Shown: positions 44,908 to 52,305 of the stretch, piece after piece
How the letters are laid out: each line of letters starts with the position of its first letter
Position numbering within the stretch: the first letter of the stretch is position 1
DNA from: Shewanella pneumatophori
GTDB taxonomy: Bacteria; Pseudomonadota; Gammaproteobacteria; Enterobacterales; Shewanellaceae
Reading direction: 5' to 3'
NCBI RefSeq assembly: GCF_023283895.1
Contig: NZ_JAKILB010000002.1
Location: forward strand, 434,001 to 498,000
Length of the DNA: 64,000 nucleotides
Translations under genes and position numbers: made by a program
The notes under the pieces: model-generated
The model's database searches: none
Seen by the model: only the letters and a program-made list of their open reading frames with translations
What the model was told of the DNA's origin: nothing

Positions 44908-45732
44908 TCATTCACTATTTGCCTCAGCAAGTGCGCCACTTTGCTCAGCTAGCAGTTGGGCTTCTACTTGCGCAAGGCGGTCTAATACTGCTTGATTGGG
45001 CTGCATCTTTTGGCTTGGCGGAATAACTAGTGTGGTGTGCATGTAAATATCGGCATCGGCCAATTCTGCTAGGGTGAGTGTTTGCTTACGCACTGTGTCT
45101 ATAGGCAGTACGGCGGCTTCATATAAAATCACTTGATGCTCAAGTGGGTAGTCTTTACTCAGCAGCTCAATTAATACTTGGCGGTGCGCCGCACCCGTAG
45201 CAAACTTGGTTAGGCTTTTGTCACCAGCAAGGCCGATTTGCCACAGCACTAGGTAACATGAGGGATCAAAGCGGCGCTGGTAGAACATAAACTGGCTGGC
45301 TTCAAACTGCTGGCAACCATATTGCCCGGGATCTATGCCTAAATCGGCAATTAGGCAGTCTTCTGCCGATATTCCCGGTACCATGACAGCGTGAAAACCC
45401 TCAGCCTTGGCTATTTCGATAGATTTATGTGGCGCGTGGGCGAATACCCCTGGGTGACCATAAAATGCACCGACGACTTTTTTGCCGGCGCGCACTTCGG
45501 TCATAATCGCATCGACCATTTCACGGTAGGTAATATGGCGAGATTTTCCGGGTTGATAAAAGCCTTGCAGCGAGCGCACGTCGGGGTGCATCTCTTGCAG
45601 CCAGAGCTCAACTATGCCGTTAGACATGCCTGAAAATACCACATCGGCCTGTTCTATATAGCTTTTTGCTAATGGGCAAATATGTGCCCCTAAAGTCATT
45701 CCTATTCCAACACACGCTAAACTACCTGACAT
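44908..45732 (-). CDS. Borosin-type peptide backbone alpha-N-methyltransferase (SonM-like)
   Basis: 274 residues with the tetrapyrrole-methylase fold. SLACVGIGMTLGAHICPLAK begins the SAM fold, and VVGAFYGHPGVFAHAPHKSI is the GHPG SAM-binding motif as worded in borosin methyltransferases. VMVPGISAEDCLIADLGIDP matches the second fold block. Unlike cobalamin or sirohaem methylases there is no cob-gene context. The next downstream gene encodes a peptide with borosin-precursor features, so I call it the split-borosin methyltransferase. By family it works iteratively on backbone amides using S-adenosylmethionine. It lacks a fused precursor domain. Confidence 0.82.
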   Translation of the reverse strand: MSGSLACVGIGMTLGAHICPLAKSYIEQADVVFSGMSNGIVELWLQEMHPDVRSLQGFYQPGKSRHITYREMVDAIMTEVRAGKKVVGAFYGHPGVFAHAPHKSIEIAKAEGFHAVMVPGISAEDCLIADLGIDPGQYGCQQFEASQFMFYQRRFDPSCYLVLWQIGLAGDKSLTKFATGAAHRQVLIELLSKDYPLEHQVILYEAAVLPIDTVRKQTLTLAELADADIYMHTTLVIPPSQKMQPNQAVLDRLAQVEAQLLAEQSGALAEANSE

Positions 45733-45836
45733 GGTTACCCTTTATTATTTTTATTATTTTGTTAGAGGAGTATCTCTGCTCCTACAGTTCATCCATCTAC
45801 AGAAGACGCATTGTTTATGCTGAAACAAGATATCAG

Positions 45837-46400
45837 TTATGAACTTGTATTGGAATTGTAAATTGGTTGGGTGTGTTCTTGTTTTTCTAACCATTTGGTA
45901 TCTAAAAAACAGGCGTTACTTTCTGCTGTGCTAGCGGAGGCAGGAGTGAAGCCCATTTTCTGGGTCACCCTGTGGGTTGCATAGTTAGTTTTTGAATAAT
46001 GAGCGTAGATACGCAGATAATTTAGTTTTGAGAATGCGTAATAAAATAACCCACTTATAGACTCTTCCGGCAACAGTTTTCCTTGGGCGTTACGAAGTAG
46101 CATGATGCCTACATCTGCAAATGCAGGCTGTTCTTTATGTTGAGTTAAACCTTGTATACCAATAGTTTCATTAGTTGTTTTATTGGTGATGACCCAAGTT
46201 AGAAAAGGGGATTGTGGTTGGGCATTTTTTTTTAATGCGATAGCAAAGCTTTTGTGCGCTTTTTCAACTGATAGCGGCGCTGAAATTTTTCTCATTATTT
46301 TTTCATCGGTATAAATCTGAGCATATAAGTCTTTATCTCGCTCATCGAGTAAGCGCATGGATAGTCGTTCGGTTTCAAATTGGTGTGCTGAGTTAGCCAT
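45837..46400 (-). CDS. GNAT acetyltransferase (RimJ/RimL-like)
   Basis: 187 residues. The start FETERLSMRLLDERDKDLYAQI is typical of the RimL group. WVITNKTTNETIGIQGL and FADVGIMLLRNAQGKLLPEE form the acetyl-CoA region, but the usual Q/R-x-x-G-x-G loop is altered (RNAQGKLLPE). The C-terminal YATHRVTQKMGF is the standard RimL motif. Acceptor unknown. It lies 13 bp after the aspartic protease gene and 104 bp before the methyltransferase gene, all co-directional. The borosin peptide is therefore one possible substrate; that is inference from position only. Confidence 0.78.
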   Translation of the reverse strand: MANSAHQFETERLSMRLLDERDKDLYAQIYTDEKIMRKISAPLSVEKAHKSFAIALKKNAQPQSPFLTWVITNKTTNETIGIQGLTQHKEQPAFADVGIMLLRNAQGKLLPEESISGLFYYAFSKLNYLRIYAHYSKTNYATHRVTQKMGFTPASASTAESNACFLDTKWLEKQEHTQPIYNSNTSS

Positions 46401-46413
46401 GGTGTCTCTCTAA

Positions 46414-48249
46414 TTAACGCTGTTTAGCAAAGTGGATAACGCCGGTTTGATGGGCGGAGCGGTCGAAAATCACGTAGTGATCATTCATTAGCGGTAAACC
46501 GAGTAGCGACTGATTAGGCCAGCCAGCAAGCTGTGACAAAATCTTAAAACAGGCCTTGCCCTTTGCTGGGGTGTTGGTTTGCCAGTAGTGTTCGGGCTTT
46601 ATGTGAATGCTGACTTTTTCTGGGCTGTTTTGCTTGTTGTCACTGCTATGGTCACGACTATTTATACTGCTATTTTCACTGCTATTTTCACTGCTATTTT
46701 TACTGGTATTGTCATAGCTACTATGAGTGTGTTGGCTATGGTGATTGCGCTCGCCGACAAAATGCAGTGTGAGCGTGGGCCATTCATCAAGGTTTAACTG
46801 GTTCATGTCGATGCCTTGATATTGCATGGCGATATCGCTAAAGGGCTTTATCAGTGCTGCAAATTTGGGGTTTAGCGCGCTGAAGTGTTCCACCATGGCG
46901 TTGTATAAATGCTTGGTAAACACTATGCCTGATACACCTGTGTCGATAATGGCGTTACTGCGACCACGCAGCTGTTTGTTCATGCCGATGGCCGAGAGTA
47001 GGGCGTGGTCATGGTTTGCTAGATGCTCAGTACTTTCTATTGGCTCAAGGCTTTCTATTGGCTCAGGGCTTTCTATTAGCTCAGGGCTGTTATCTGGCTC
47101 AAGGCTTTCTGCACGCTCAGGGCTGTTTTCTCGCTCAAGACTTTCGTCTGGCTCAGTACTTTCGTCTGGCTCAAGGCTGTTCTCTATTTCCTCGGTGAGT
47201 AGGCTGTCGATTTCGGTTTGGTCGCCGACTTGGATAGAGATGAGGTTAACGTTGTAATACTTGTCTTCTACCACAGAGATAGTGGTGAACTCGCCTTGAT
47301 AAAGCTCGGTATGTTCTTCGCCGCCACCAATAATTAACCAGCCCTGATTGAGCGAGTCTTGGTTTAACTGTGCGAAGTGTGCTTGTTGTGTTGCCTTATC
47401 TGTTTTTTCAGCTTTATCGGCGCTCTTTTTTGCACTAAAGGTGGCTGCGCTAATATCGGTAGAAAAGTGTACGCTTGAGCGGCGGCTGTAAAAAGCAAAC
47501 TTATTGGCAGTTAAACCATGTTGGGTGAGCTCAGTAAAGTAGGGAATAATATCTTGCGTGGGCTGCTGTTTTAAAAAGGCTTTAAACTGACGTAAATCGT
47601 GGCTGGTAAAGCGATTATCGCAATCTTGCTCAGAGTAAGCCGCCTTGTTTTCGACTTGGTTTTCTACTTGGTTTGCATTTAAGTGGGCGTGATAATCATT
47701 ACTGCAAATACTAATTTCATCGTCAAATGGCCAAGGGTAAGTGAGCGCTGGACTGATATTGTATTTGTCAAAATAGTGTTTGAGATTGTAGCTTTTGTTT
47801 AGCTGATGGTAAGCAAGACCGAGTATGCCGTCGGCGTGTAAAAATGTGCCCTCTTGTTTAATCGACGACACTATCGCCACTGGACAATCGTTAAGCACTA
47901 TGGGTGCATGGGCATCAGGATTTGGCTCTAACTGATAACCGTCGCTTAGGTTAAAATCAATCTCTTCTTCTCTGAGTCCGACTCGGGTATGCACTACTGG
48001 GCCGTCCCAGCCGCCCGCACCGTATAATACTTCTTGAGCAAAGCTGGTGGCCACTAAGCTAATGTCTTGCTCATCGTCATAATCACTGTCGCTCACCACT
48101 AAAGTACTACTGCCTGTATCAATAATCAGATTTGCTGGGGTTTTATTAGCGCCAAATCTAAGTTGGGCGCAGTAACCGCCCATTGCGTAAACATTGGTTA
48201 TCGGTACTTTTAAAGTGCGTGGAGTGATTAATGGTGTTTTATCTGACAT
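46414..48249 (-). CDS. Cytoplasmic pepsin-like aspartic protease (shewasin type)
   Basis: A 611-residue A1-family aspartic peptidase. The two catalytic motifs are ANLIIDTGSSTLVVS (D44) and NAIIDTGVSGIVF (D436). DGILGLAYHQL, GWLIIGGGEEHTELY and WPNQSLLGLPLMNDHYVIFD are family landmarks. There is no signal peptide or propeptide, matching bacterial shewasins described from Shewanella, which are cytoplasmic. Two low-complexity inserts, an acidic Glu-Pro-Ser repeat (about 355-408) and an Asn-Ser repeat (about 515-530), lengthen it beyond the usual size. It is the first gene of the co-directional run leading to the borosin pair. Confidence 0.88.
   Translation of the reverse strand: MSDKTPLITPRTLKVPITNVYAMGGYCAQLRFGANKTPANLIIDTGSSTLVVSDSDYDDEQDISLVATSFAQEVLYGAGGWDGPVVHTRVGLREEEIDFNLSDGYQLEPNPDAHAPIVLNDCPVAIVSSIKQEGTFLHADGILGLAYHQLNKSYNLKHYFDKYNISPALTYPWPFDDEISICSNDYHAHLNANQVENQVENKAAYSEQDCDNRFTSHDLRQFKAFLKQQPTQDIIPYFTELTQHGLTANKFAFYSRRSSVHFSTDISAATFSAKKSADKAEKTDKATQQAHFAQLNQDSLNQGWLIIGGGEEHTELYQGEFTTISVVEDKYYNVNLISIQVGDQTEIDSLLTEEIENSLEPDESTEPDESLERENSPERAESLEPDNSPELIESPEPIESLEPIESTEHLANHDHALLSAIGMNKQLRGRSNAIIDTGVSGIVFTKHLYNAMVEHFSALNPKFAALIKPFSDIAMQYQGIDMNQLNLDEWPTLTLHFVGERNHHSQHTHSSYDNTSKNSSENSSENSSINSRDHSSDNKQNSPEKVSIHIKPEHYWQTNTPAKGKACFKILSQLAGWPNQSLLGLPLMNDHYVIFDRSAHQTGVIHFAKQR
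46651..46705 (-). repeat. 12-bp in-frame repeat in the aspartic protease gene
   Basis: Several near-identical units of ACTGCTATTTTC encode Ser/Asn/Glu (SENSSENSSINS). Units are multiples of three, so copy-number changes would keep the frame. Confidence 0.7.
47028..47185 (-). repeat. 18-bp in-frame repeat in the aspartic protease gene
   Basis: About eight or nine units of roughly GGCTCAAGGCTTTCTATT encode six-residue repeats of the pattern ESLEPI/ESPEPI/DESTEP. Units differ slightly, and each keeps the reading frame. Confidence 0.75.
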
Positions 48250-48476
48250 TGATTGCGCCTGATTGTTATTGTTTTTAAAGCTTGCGAGCTAACGAGATAA
48301 AGCTGCTTTGATAGCGAAAATCACAATAGCAGAAATCGGTCTGCAGGTTAATTAATTGTTAATTTGCGTGTGGTTTTACTAAGGCGTGCTGCTTAGGTTG
48401 AGGTAGGTTTTGCCGTTAAATGCTTGAGCGAGGTGCAAATCAAGTTGGGGGAGTATATTTGCACCTCGTTGGTTAA

Positions 48477-48932
48477 CTATGAGGCAATGACAAATTGGCC
48501 TTGCATAATTGCCCAGTGACCAGGGAACGAGCAGAAGAAGCTGTACTGTTTTGCTGGATCGAGATCAGCGGTGCTAAAGGTAATGCTAGTGCTTTCGCCG
48601 CCGCCAATAATGTCGGTATGAGCCAGTACGCGTGGATCATCGGCTTTTACGTAGCTGTTTGCTGCGCCAGCGGCCATGCCTTCGTTAGCAACAGCTGACA
48701 TATTGGCGGTTTCGGTTAACACCCAGTTATGGCCCATGGCACTTTTTGGCAAGGTGCCTGTGTGGTGTAAGTTTAAGGTGACTTCAGTGCAGCCCGCTGG
48801 CAATGTTAGTTCCTTTTTGTCGAACTGCATTGCATCGGTAGCATTAATATCGAGTTGGCATGTGTTAGCGCTAGCAAAACTTGAAATACTGAGCAGCAGA
48901 GCTGCTGCGACAAACTTGATTAGAGTATGCAT
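48477..48932 (-). CDS. Azurin (type 1 blue copper protein)
   Basis: A 151-residue precursor. A signal peptide (FVAAALLLSISSFASA) precedes a mature azurin starting NTCQLDINATDAMQFD. Copper ligands are the His in MGHNWVL (H68), and C134, H139 and M143 in CSFPGHWAIM. A disulfide (TCQLD with PAGCTEV) is also typical. It shuttles single electrons in the periplasm, commonly in denitrification or stress responses. A Fur-like site lies 58 bp upstream. It is separated from the protease operon by 227 bp. Confidence 0.96.
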   Translation of the reverse strand: MHTLIKFVAAALLLSISSFASANTCQLDINATDAMQFDKKELTLPAGCTEVTLNLHHTGTLPKSAMGHNWVLTETANMSAVANEGMAAGAANSYVKADDPRVLAHTDIIGGGESTSITFSTADLDPAKQYSFFCSFPGHWAIMQGQFVIAS

Positions 48933-48989
48933 TGTTAACTTCTCATATAGTAAAAGACGTTAACATCCTAATGTAAAACTGCTTAAATG

Positions 48990-49008
48990 AGAATGATAAT
49001 CAATTGTA
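48990..49008. promoter_or_regulatory. Candidate Fur box upstream of azurin
   Basis: GAGAATGATAATCAATTGT matches 14 of 19 Fur consensus positions, with the core GAATGATAATCA intact. It lies 58 bp before the azurin start codon. Confidence 0.55.
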
Positions 49009-49131
49009 AATTGTTTTTAAAGATTGGCTCTTTGACTAACTGCAAAGTTAAAAACTGCGCTTGTTATGGCTAAGCAATATAGATTAACAATTGGACTTAG
49101 TAAGCTAAGCCCAATTGACCATTAGAGAGTG

Positions 49132-50331
49132 TTATTTTGAGGTGACCTTGATGCGTTCGACATCGGTGGCAGGCGCTTCAATTTCAAAGTCGAGTTGTAC
49201 TTTTGAGCCTTGTACGCCTTTAACTGAACTCTGGTATTGCCATTGCTTTAATGCGGTAATAGCCACTGCATCAAACACTTTCTCAGGTGATGATTTTATT
49301 ACGCTAACATTGGTTACTGCGCCACTTGGGGTAATATCAAATTTGAGCTGCACAAAGCCGTTTTGATTGGCTTCGATAGCTTCCGCTGGATACTTGGGCT
49401 CAATACGCACTGTTGGATATACCACAGATTGTTTATCAACTCCGCCGGCTTGAACTTGTTGATTTAGCATTAGGCCGCAAAGCCCTAAAACCATGATTAA
49501 TCCTATAACTGCAATGCTGCTTTGGCCTTTTTGCTGTGTTTTCATTTGCATAATACGTTCCTTGAGTATGTTTTTATTTCCGTAGTGAGTGTGTAGCAAG
49601 CCGTGCTGGGCCTGCTGTGAATAAGCCAACAGCACTTGGCTATAACTGATTTTTTGTTGCTTGTTGAGTGACTGAGTAACATAGGCATCGCAGGCTAGCT
49701 CTTGATCATCGCGAAAGCGACGGTATGCAAGCCAGCAAATGGGGTTAAACCAAAACAGACATAACACGCCATACGCCAATAAGTTGCACTGTAGATCGCC
49801 ACGCTGGTGGTGATATTGCTCGTGACTGATAATGGCTTGCTGCTCTTGTGCATTAAGTTGGTTGAAGTTTACTGGCAAGATGATTTTTGGGTTCACAATG
49901 CCTATAAGCATCGGCGACTGCACTTTGGGGTGAACGTAAGTCGCTAGGCGTGAAAATGGGTTGCTTACTTTAGTCGCGCTGCGAGCAAGGGCTTTGATTG
50001 ATACAAGCTGCAGCACAAGCAGCATAAGCATGATGGCAATTCCGCCAAGCCATACATAGCTTACAAATAGCACATAGTTTGTTGTGTTTTTAGCTTGAAT
50101 TACTTTGCTTGCCAAAACGCTGTAATGAGCGATTTGCTGAGACTGAACTGCTGCAAATAGGTTTGGCATGGCAGCGATAATAGCTGAGCTAAGTAATAGA
50201 ATAGGCACTGCGAGCCAAAGATGATAAGTCTGGTGTGAGCCTAAGTATTTTTGTAGCGGCTTGTGGCAAATCAGTAAGCCTACACAAATTAGGCTGAGTA
50301 GTAGGGTTTGTTGCGCCATCCATAGCATCAT
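49132..50331 (-). CDS. M56 (BlaR1-like) membrane metalloprotease with C-terminal TonB domain
   Basis: A 399-residue protein. The N-terminal part has four membrane segments (LLLSLICVGLLIC; AVPILLLSSAIIAAM; VLFVSYVWLGGIAIMLMLLVL) and a cytoplasmic zinc site HEQYHHQRGD with ELACDAYV. A last membrane segment (SSIAVIGLIMVLGLCGLML) leads to a TonB C-terminal domain (RIEPKYPAEAIEANQNGFVQLKFD). There is no penicillin-binding sensor domain. It should cleave the BlaI-type repressor encoded just before it after a signal. The ATG at 50331 overlaps the repressor stop as ATGA; a start at 50352 is less likely. Confidence 0.9.
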   Translation of the reverse strand: MMLWMAQQTLLLSLICVGLLICHKPLQKYLGSHQTYHLWLAVPILLLSSAIIAAMPNLFAAVQSQQIAHYSVLASKVIQAKNTTNYVLFVSYVWLGGIAIMLMLLVLQLVSIKALARSATKVSNPFSRLATYVHPKVQSPMLIGIVNPKIILPVNFNQLNAQEQQAIISHEQYHHQRGDLQCNLLAYGVLCLFWFNPICWLAYRRFRDDQELACDAYVTQSLNKQQKISYSQVLLAYSQQAQHGLLHTHYGNKNILKERIMQMKTQQKGQSSIAVIGLIMVLGLCGLMLNQQVQAGGVDKQSVVYPTVRIEPKYPAEAIEANQNGFVQLKFDITPSGAVTNVSVIKSSPEKVFDAVAITALKQWQYQSSVKGVQGSKVQLDFEIEAPATDVERIKVTSK

Positions 50332-50705
50332 GACTTGTTTTCCTTTTGCCATGTATCAATTAACTGCTGCAGCTCAGCAACATCTTGCGCATTAAGTTTG
50401 TTTTGCTTAGCAAAGCCTGCGACGAGTGGGGCAATGCGGCCTGAAAATAAGCGATCAATAAAGGATTCAGTTTCTTTTAGCTGGTATTCGCTCTGATCAA
50501 TTAACGGCGAGTACAGGTACGAACGGCCTTGTTTTTCAAAACCAATGGCTTGCTTTTTGACTAATCGGTTTAGTAACGTTTTAACGGTTTTTTCGTGCCA
50601 ATCATGGCTGCGCGATAATTGGTTAATCACCTCGCTGGCACTTTGTGGTGATGACTGCCACAAAATATTGAGAACCGATAGCTCAGCATTGCTGATCTCT
50701 TTCAT
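50328..50705 (-). CDS. BlaI/MecI/CopY-family repressor
   Basis: A 125-residue winged-helix repressor: ISNAELSVLNILWQSSPQSASEVINQL then HEKTVKTLLNRLVKKQAIGFEKQGRSYLYSP. The C-terminal dimer region follows (ESFIDRLFSGRIAPLVAGFAKQ). It is cut by the M56 protease encoded downstream to relieve repression. AAGGAA lies 8 bases before the ATG at 50705; an ATG at 50780 would add sequence across its own operators. The operators lie directly upstream. Confidence 0.92.
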   Translation of the reverse strand: MKEISNAELSVLNILWQSSPQSASEVINQLSRSHDWHEKTVKTLLNRLVKKQAIGFEKQGRSYLYSPLIDQSEYQLKETESFIDRLFSGRIAPLVAGFAKQNKLNAQDVAELQQLIDTWQKENKS

Positions 50706-50728
50706 GTTTAGCGCTTCCTTGTACTTAT

Positions 50729-50744
50729 GATTACACTTGTAATT
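50729..50744. promoter_or_regulatory. BlaI-type operator 1
   Basis: GATTACACTTGTAATT contains the TACA-N2-TGTA core of BlaI/MecI operators, just upstream of the repressor start. Confidence 0.8.
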
Positions 50745-50753
50745 TATAATTAA

Positions 50754-50769
50754 GATTACAAATGTAATC
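50754..50769. promoter_or_regulatory. BlaI-type operator 2
   Basis: GATTACAAATGTAATC is a perfect 7-2-7 dyad with TACA-N2-TGTA, 25 bp (centre to centre) from operator 1. It suggests autoregulation and possibly control of the divergent gene. Confidence 0.82.
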
Positions 50770-50971
50770 AAAATGTGCAAGTATTTTTTGGCTGATTTTT
50801 AATCTTGTTTGTTTTTGTCTTTATAAGTAGTTATTAATTAAGCTTATTTTGTTATTAATGTGTATTTACTGGAGAGAGGGCAAAACTAATTGGCTTTTTA
50901 ATTACCACTTTTGCCGAAGCGCATTTAGAATGAGAAGTATAGAAAATACCCTAAACAAGGATTGTAAAGGT

Positions 50972-51667
50972 ATGCCCTCAATGTTATCTCGTATCACATT
51001 TGCTTTGTTCAGCAGTATTATATTGCTTGTGTCTCAGCCTCTTGCCGCTGTTGCAGATAAAGCCTCTGCTGAAGTCACCGCTGCTAACGCGGCAAAAGCG
51101 CCAAGTAATCAAACGATTCATCAATCATCGCAGCAGTTGGTGATCTTTGAGCAGACCATTAACTTTAACTTACCCTCAGATTGGAAATTAGCGCATTCAG
51201 AACAACAAGAAACGATGTTTTCTGCGGAGTTTGTGCCTGCTAATCAAGAGTTACAAACTTGGTCGTCTATGGTGTGTGTACAAGGCTTTAAAGGTGTGGC
51301 TGCAGATATTGAACCTGAGCTTTTTTTGGAAACAATGGCCAATGTGTACCTTGAAAATTGCCAAGGTGAAATGGTGTTTGAAACTTTACCCAGTGAGCCA
51401 TTAAATGGCCATGAAACTGCTAGTGCGATTATCGGCTGCACGAAAATGCCGAATTCACATATTAAGTCGATTGATAAAACTACCGCTTATGAGGCCAACC
51501 ACGGTTTAGGTGAAATTGGCCACTACACTGCGGTTAAAGGTAAAGCTGATCTGTATTTGATCCATAAATCGATTAGAGGTGACAGCTTTAGTAAAGCTAA
51601 TCCGCCGGTTAAATCGCAAAACTATCAAGAATTTTTATCGAGCATTACTCCGCTAAGCCTACATTGA
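50972..51667 (+). CDS. Secreted protein of unknown function
   Basis: About 231 residues. A signal peptide (MLSRITFALFSSIILLVSQPLAAVA) is followed by an Ala-rich segment. A mature domain follows with FNLPSDWKLAHSEQQETMF, SMVCVQGFKG and NCQGEMVFETLP; three cysteines could pair. I do not recognise the family. It is divergent from the BlaI/M56 pair and may share their operators. The start is uncertain: ATG 50972 or ATG 50981, the latter with AAAGG 10 bases upstream. Confidence 0.68.
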   Translation: MPSMLSRITFALFSSIILLVSQPLAAVADKASAEVTAANAAKAPSNQTIHQSSQQLVIFEQTINFNLPSDWKLAHSEQQETMFSAEFVPANQELQTWSSMVCVQGFKGVAADIEPELFLETMANVYLENCQGEMVFETLPSEPLNGHETASAIIGCTKMPNSHIKSIDKTTAYEANHGLGEIGHYTAVKGKADLYLIHKSIRGDSFSKANPPVKSQNYQEFLSSITPLSLH

Positions 51668-51786
51668 TAAGCGCATCTATCTGTTTACTTGCTTTTTATG
51701 TTTGCTTTTAAAGCAAATATTCTAGCTGATATCAAATTGATGCGTTATCCCTACCGCTAATCCTGCTGTTTTACCTTAGGTTAAGT

Positions 51787-51816
51787 TAGACATTTAACCG
51801 TATAGACGTCTATAAT
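51787..51816 (+). promoter_or_regulatory. btuB promoter with MetJ-type boxes
   Basis: TAGACA and TATAAT (51811-51816) are separated by 18 bp. Within it lie three adjacent octamers: AGACATTT, AACCGTAT and the perfect MetJ box AGACGTCT (51804-51811). MetJ binding would block the promoter. Confidence 0.6.
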
Positions 51817-52000
51817 GCGCGCACTCATTGGTGGCGCTTTTTTGCTCTTGAGTGGGTGCAATGCATACTACTGCAAAAAGTAGTACTTAAAATGATGTAA
51901 TCCAATAATGAAAAGCCCATATTTTGGTTTTTTGTTAGTTAGCTATTTATAGAAATAGCTTATAAAAAACAGCTCATAAAAAGAGTATTTTAGTCAACTT

Positions 52001-52180
52001 TGTTGGTGCCTTAGTTACTTAGTAACAGAGGATAATCGGGAAGTCAGTTTGATTCTGACACTGCCCCCGCAACGGTGAATGGTGAGAGACAGGTGCGCCT
52101 TAATGGAAAGGTGTTTAAAGCTTGTACTCGCGTATTAAATTGCTAATACAGAACCTAAGTCCGGAGACCGGCCAGTAAAG
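52001..52180 (+). ncRNA. Cobalamin (B12) riboswitch
   Basis: The 5' region of btuB carries the conserved cobalamin-riboswitch blocks in order: GGTGCC, ACAGAGGATAATCGGGAAG, CACTGCCCCCGCAACGGT and the B12-box-like AAGTCCGGAGACCGGCC. It lies about 125 bp before the btuB start, typical for control of translation or transcription by adenosylcobalamin. Confidence 0.95.
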
Positions 52181-52305
52181 TGATTTCGATGATTTCGGCG
52201 GGCAGATCTCGAGATGCGGCATATTGACGGCTAGGCATAAGTTAACTTTTGCTCCGGATCACCGTGACGTTTTTGCCCCGTTTTCCTTTTAGGAGTCAAA
52301 GGTAA

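Noticed and set aside
44908..45732. A cobalamin or sirohaem biosynthesis methylase
   Set aside because: The fold is the same, but there are no cob or cys neighbours, the motif wording matches borosin enzymes, and a borosin-like precursor gene follows.
49132..50705. A beta-lactam resistance (bla) regulatory locus
   Set aside because: BlaI and M56 genes are present, but there is no penicillin-binding sensor domain and no beta-lactamase nearby.
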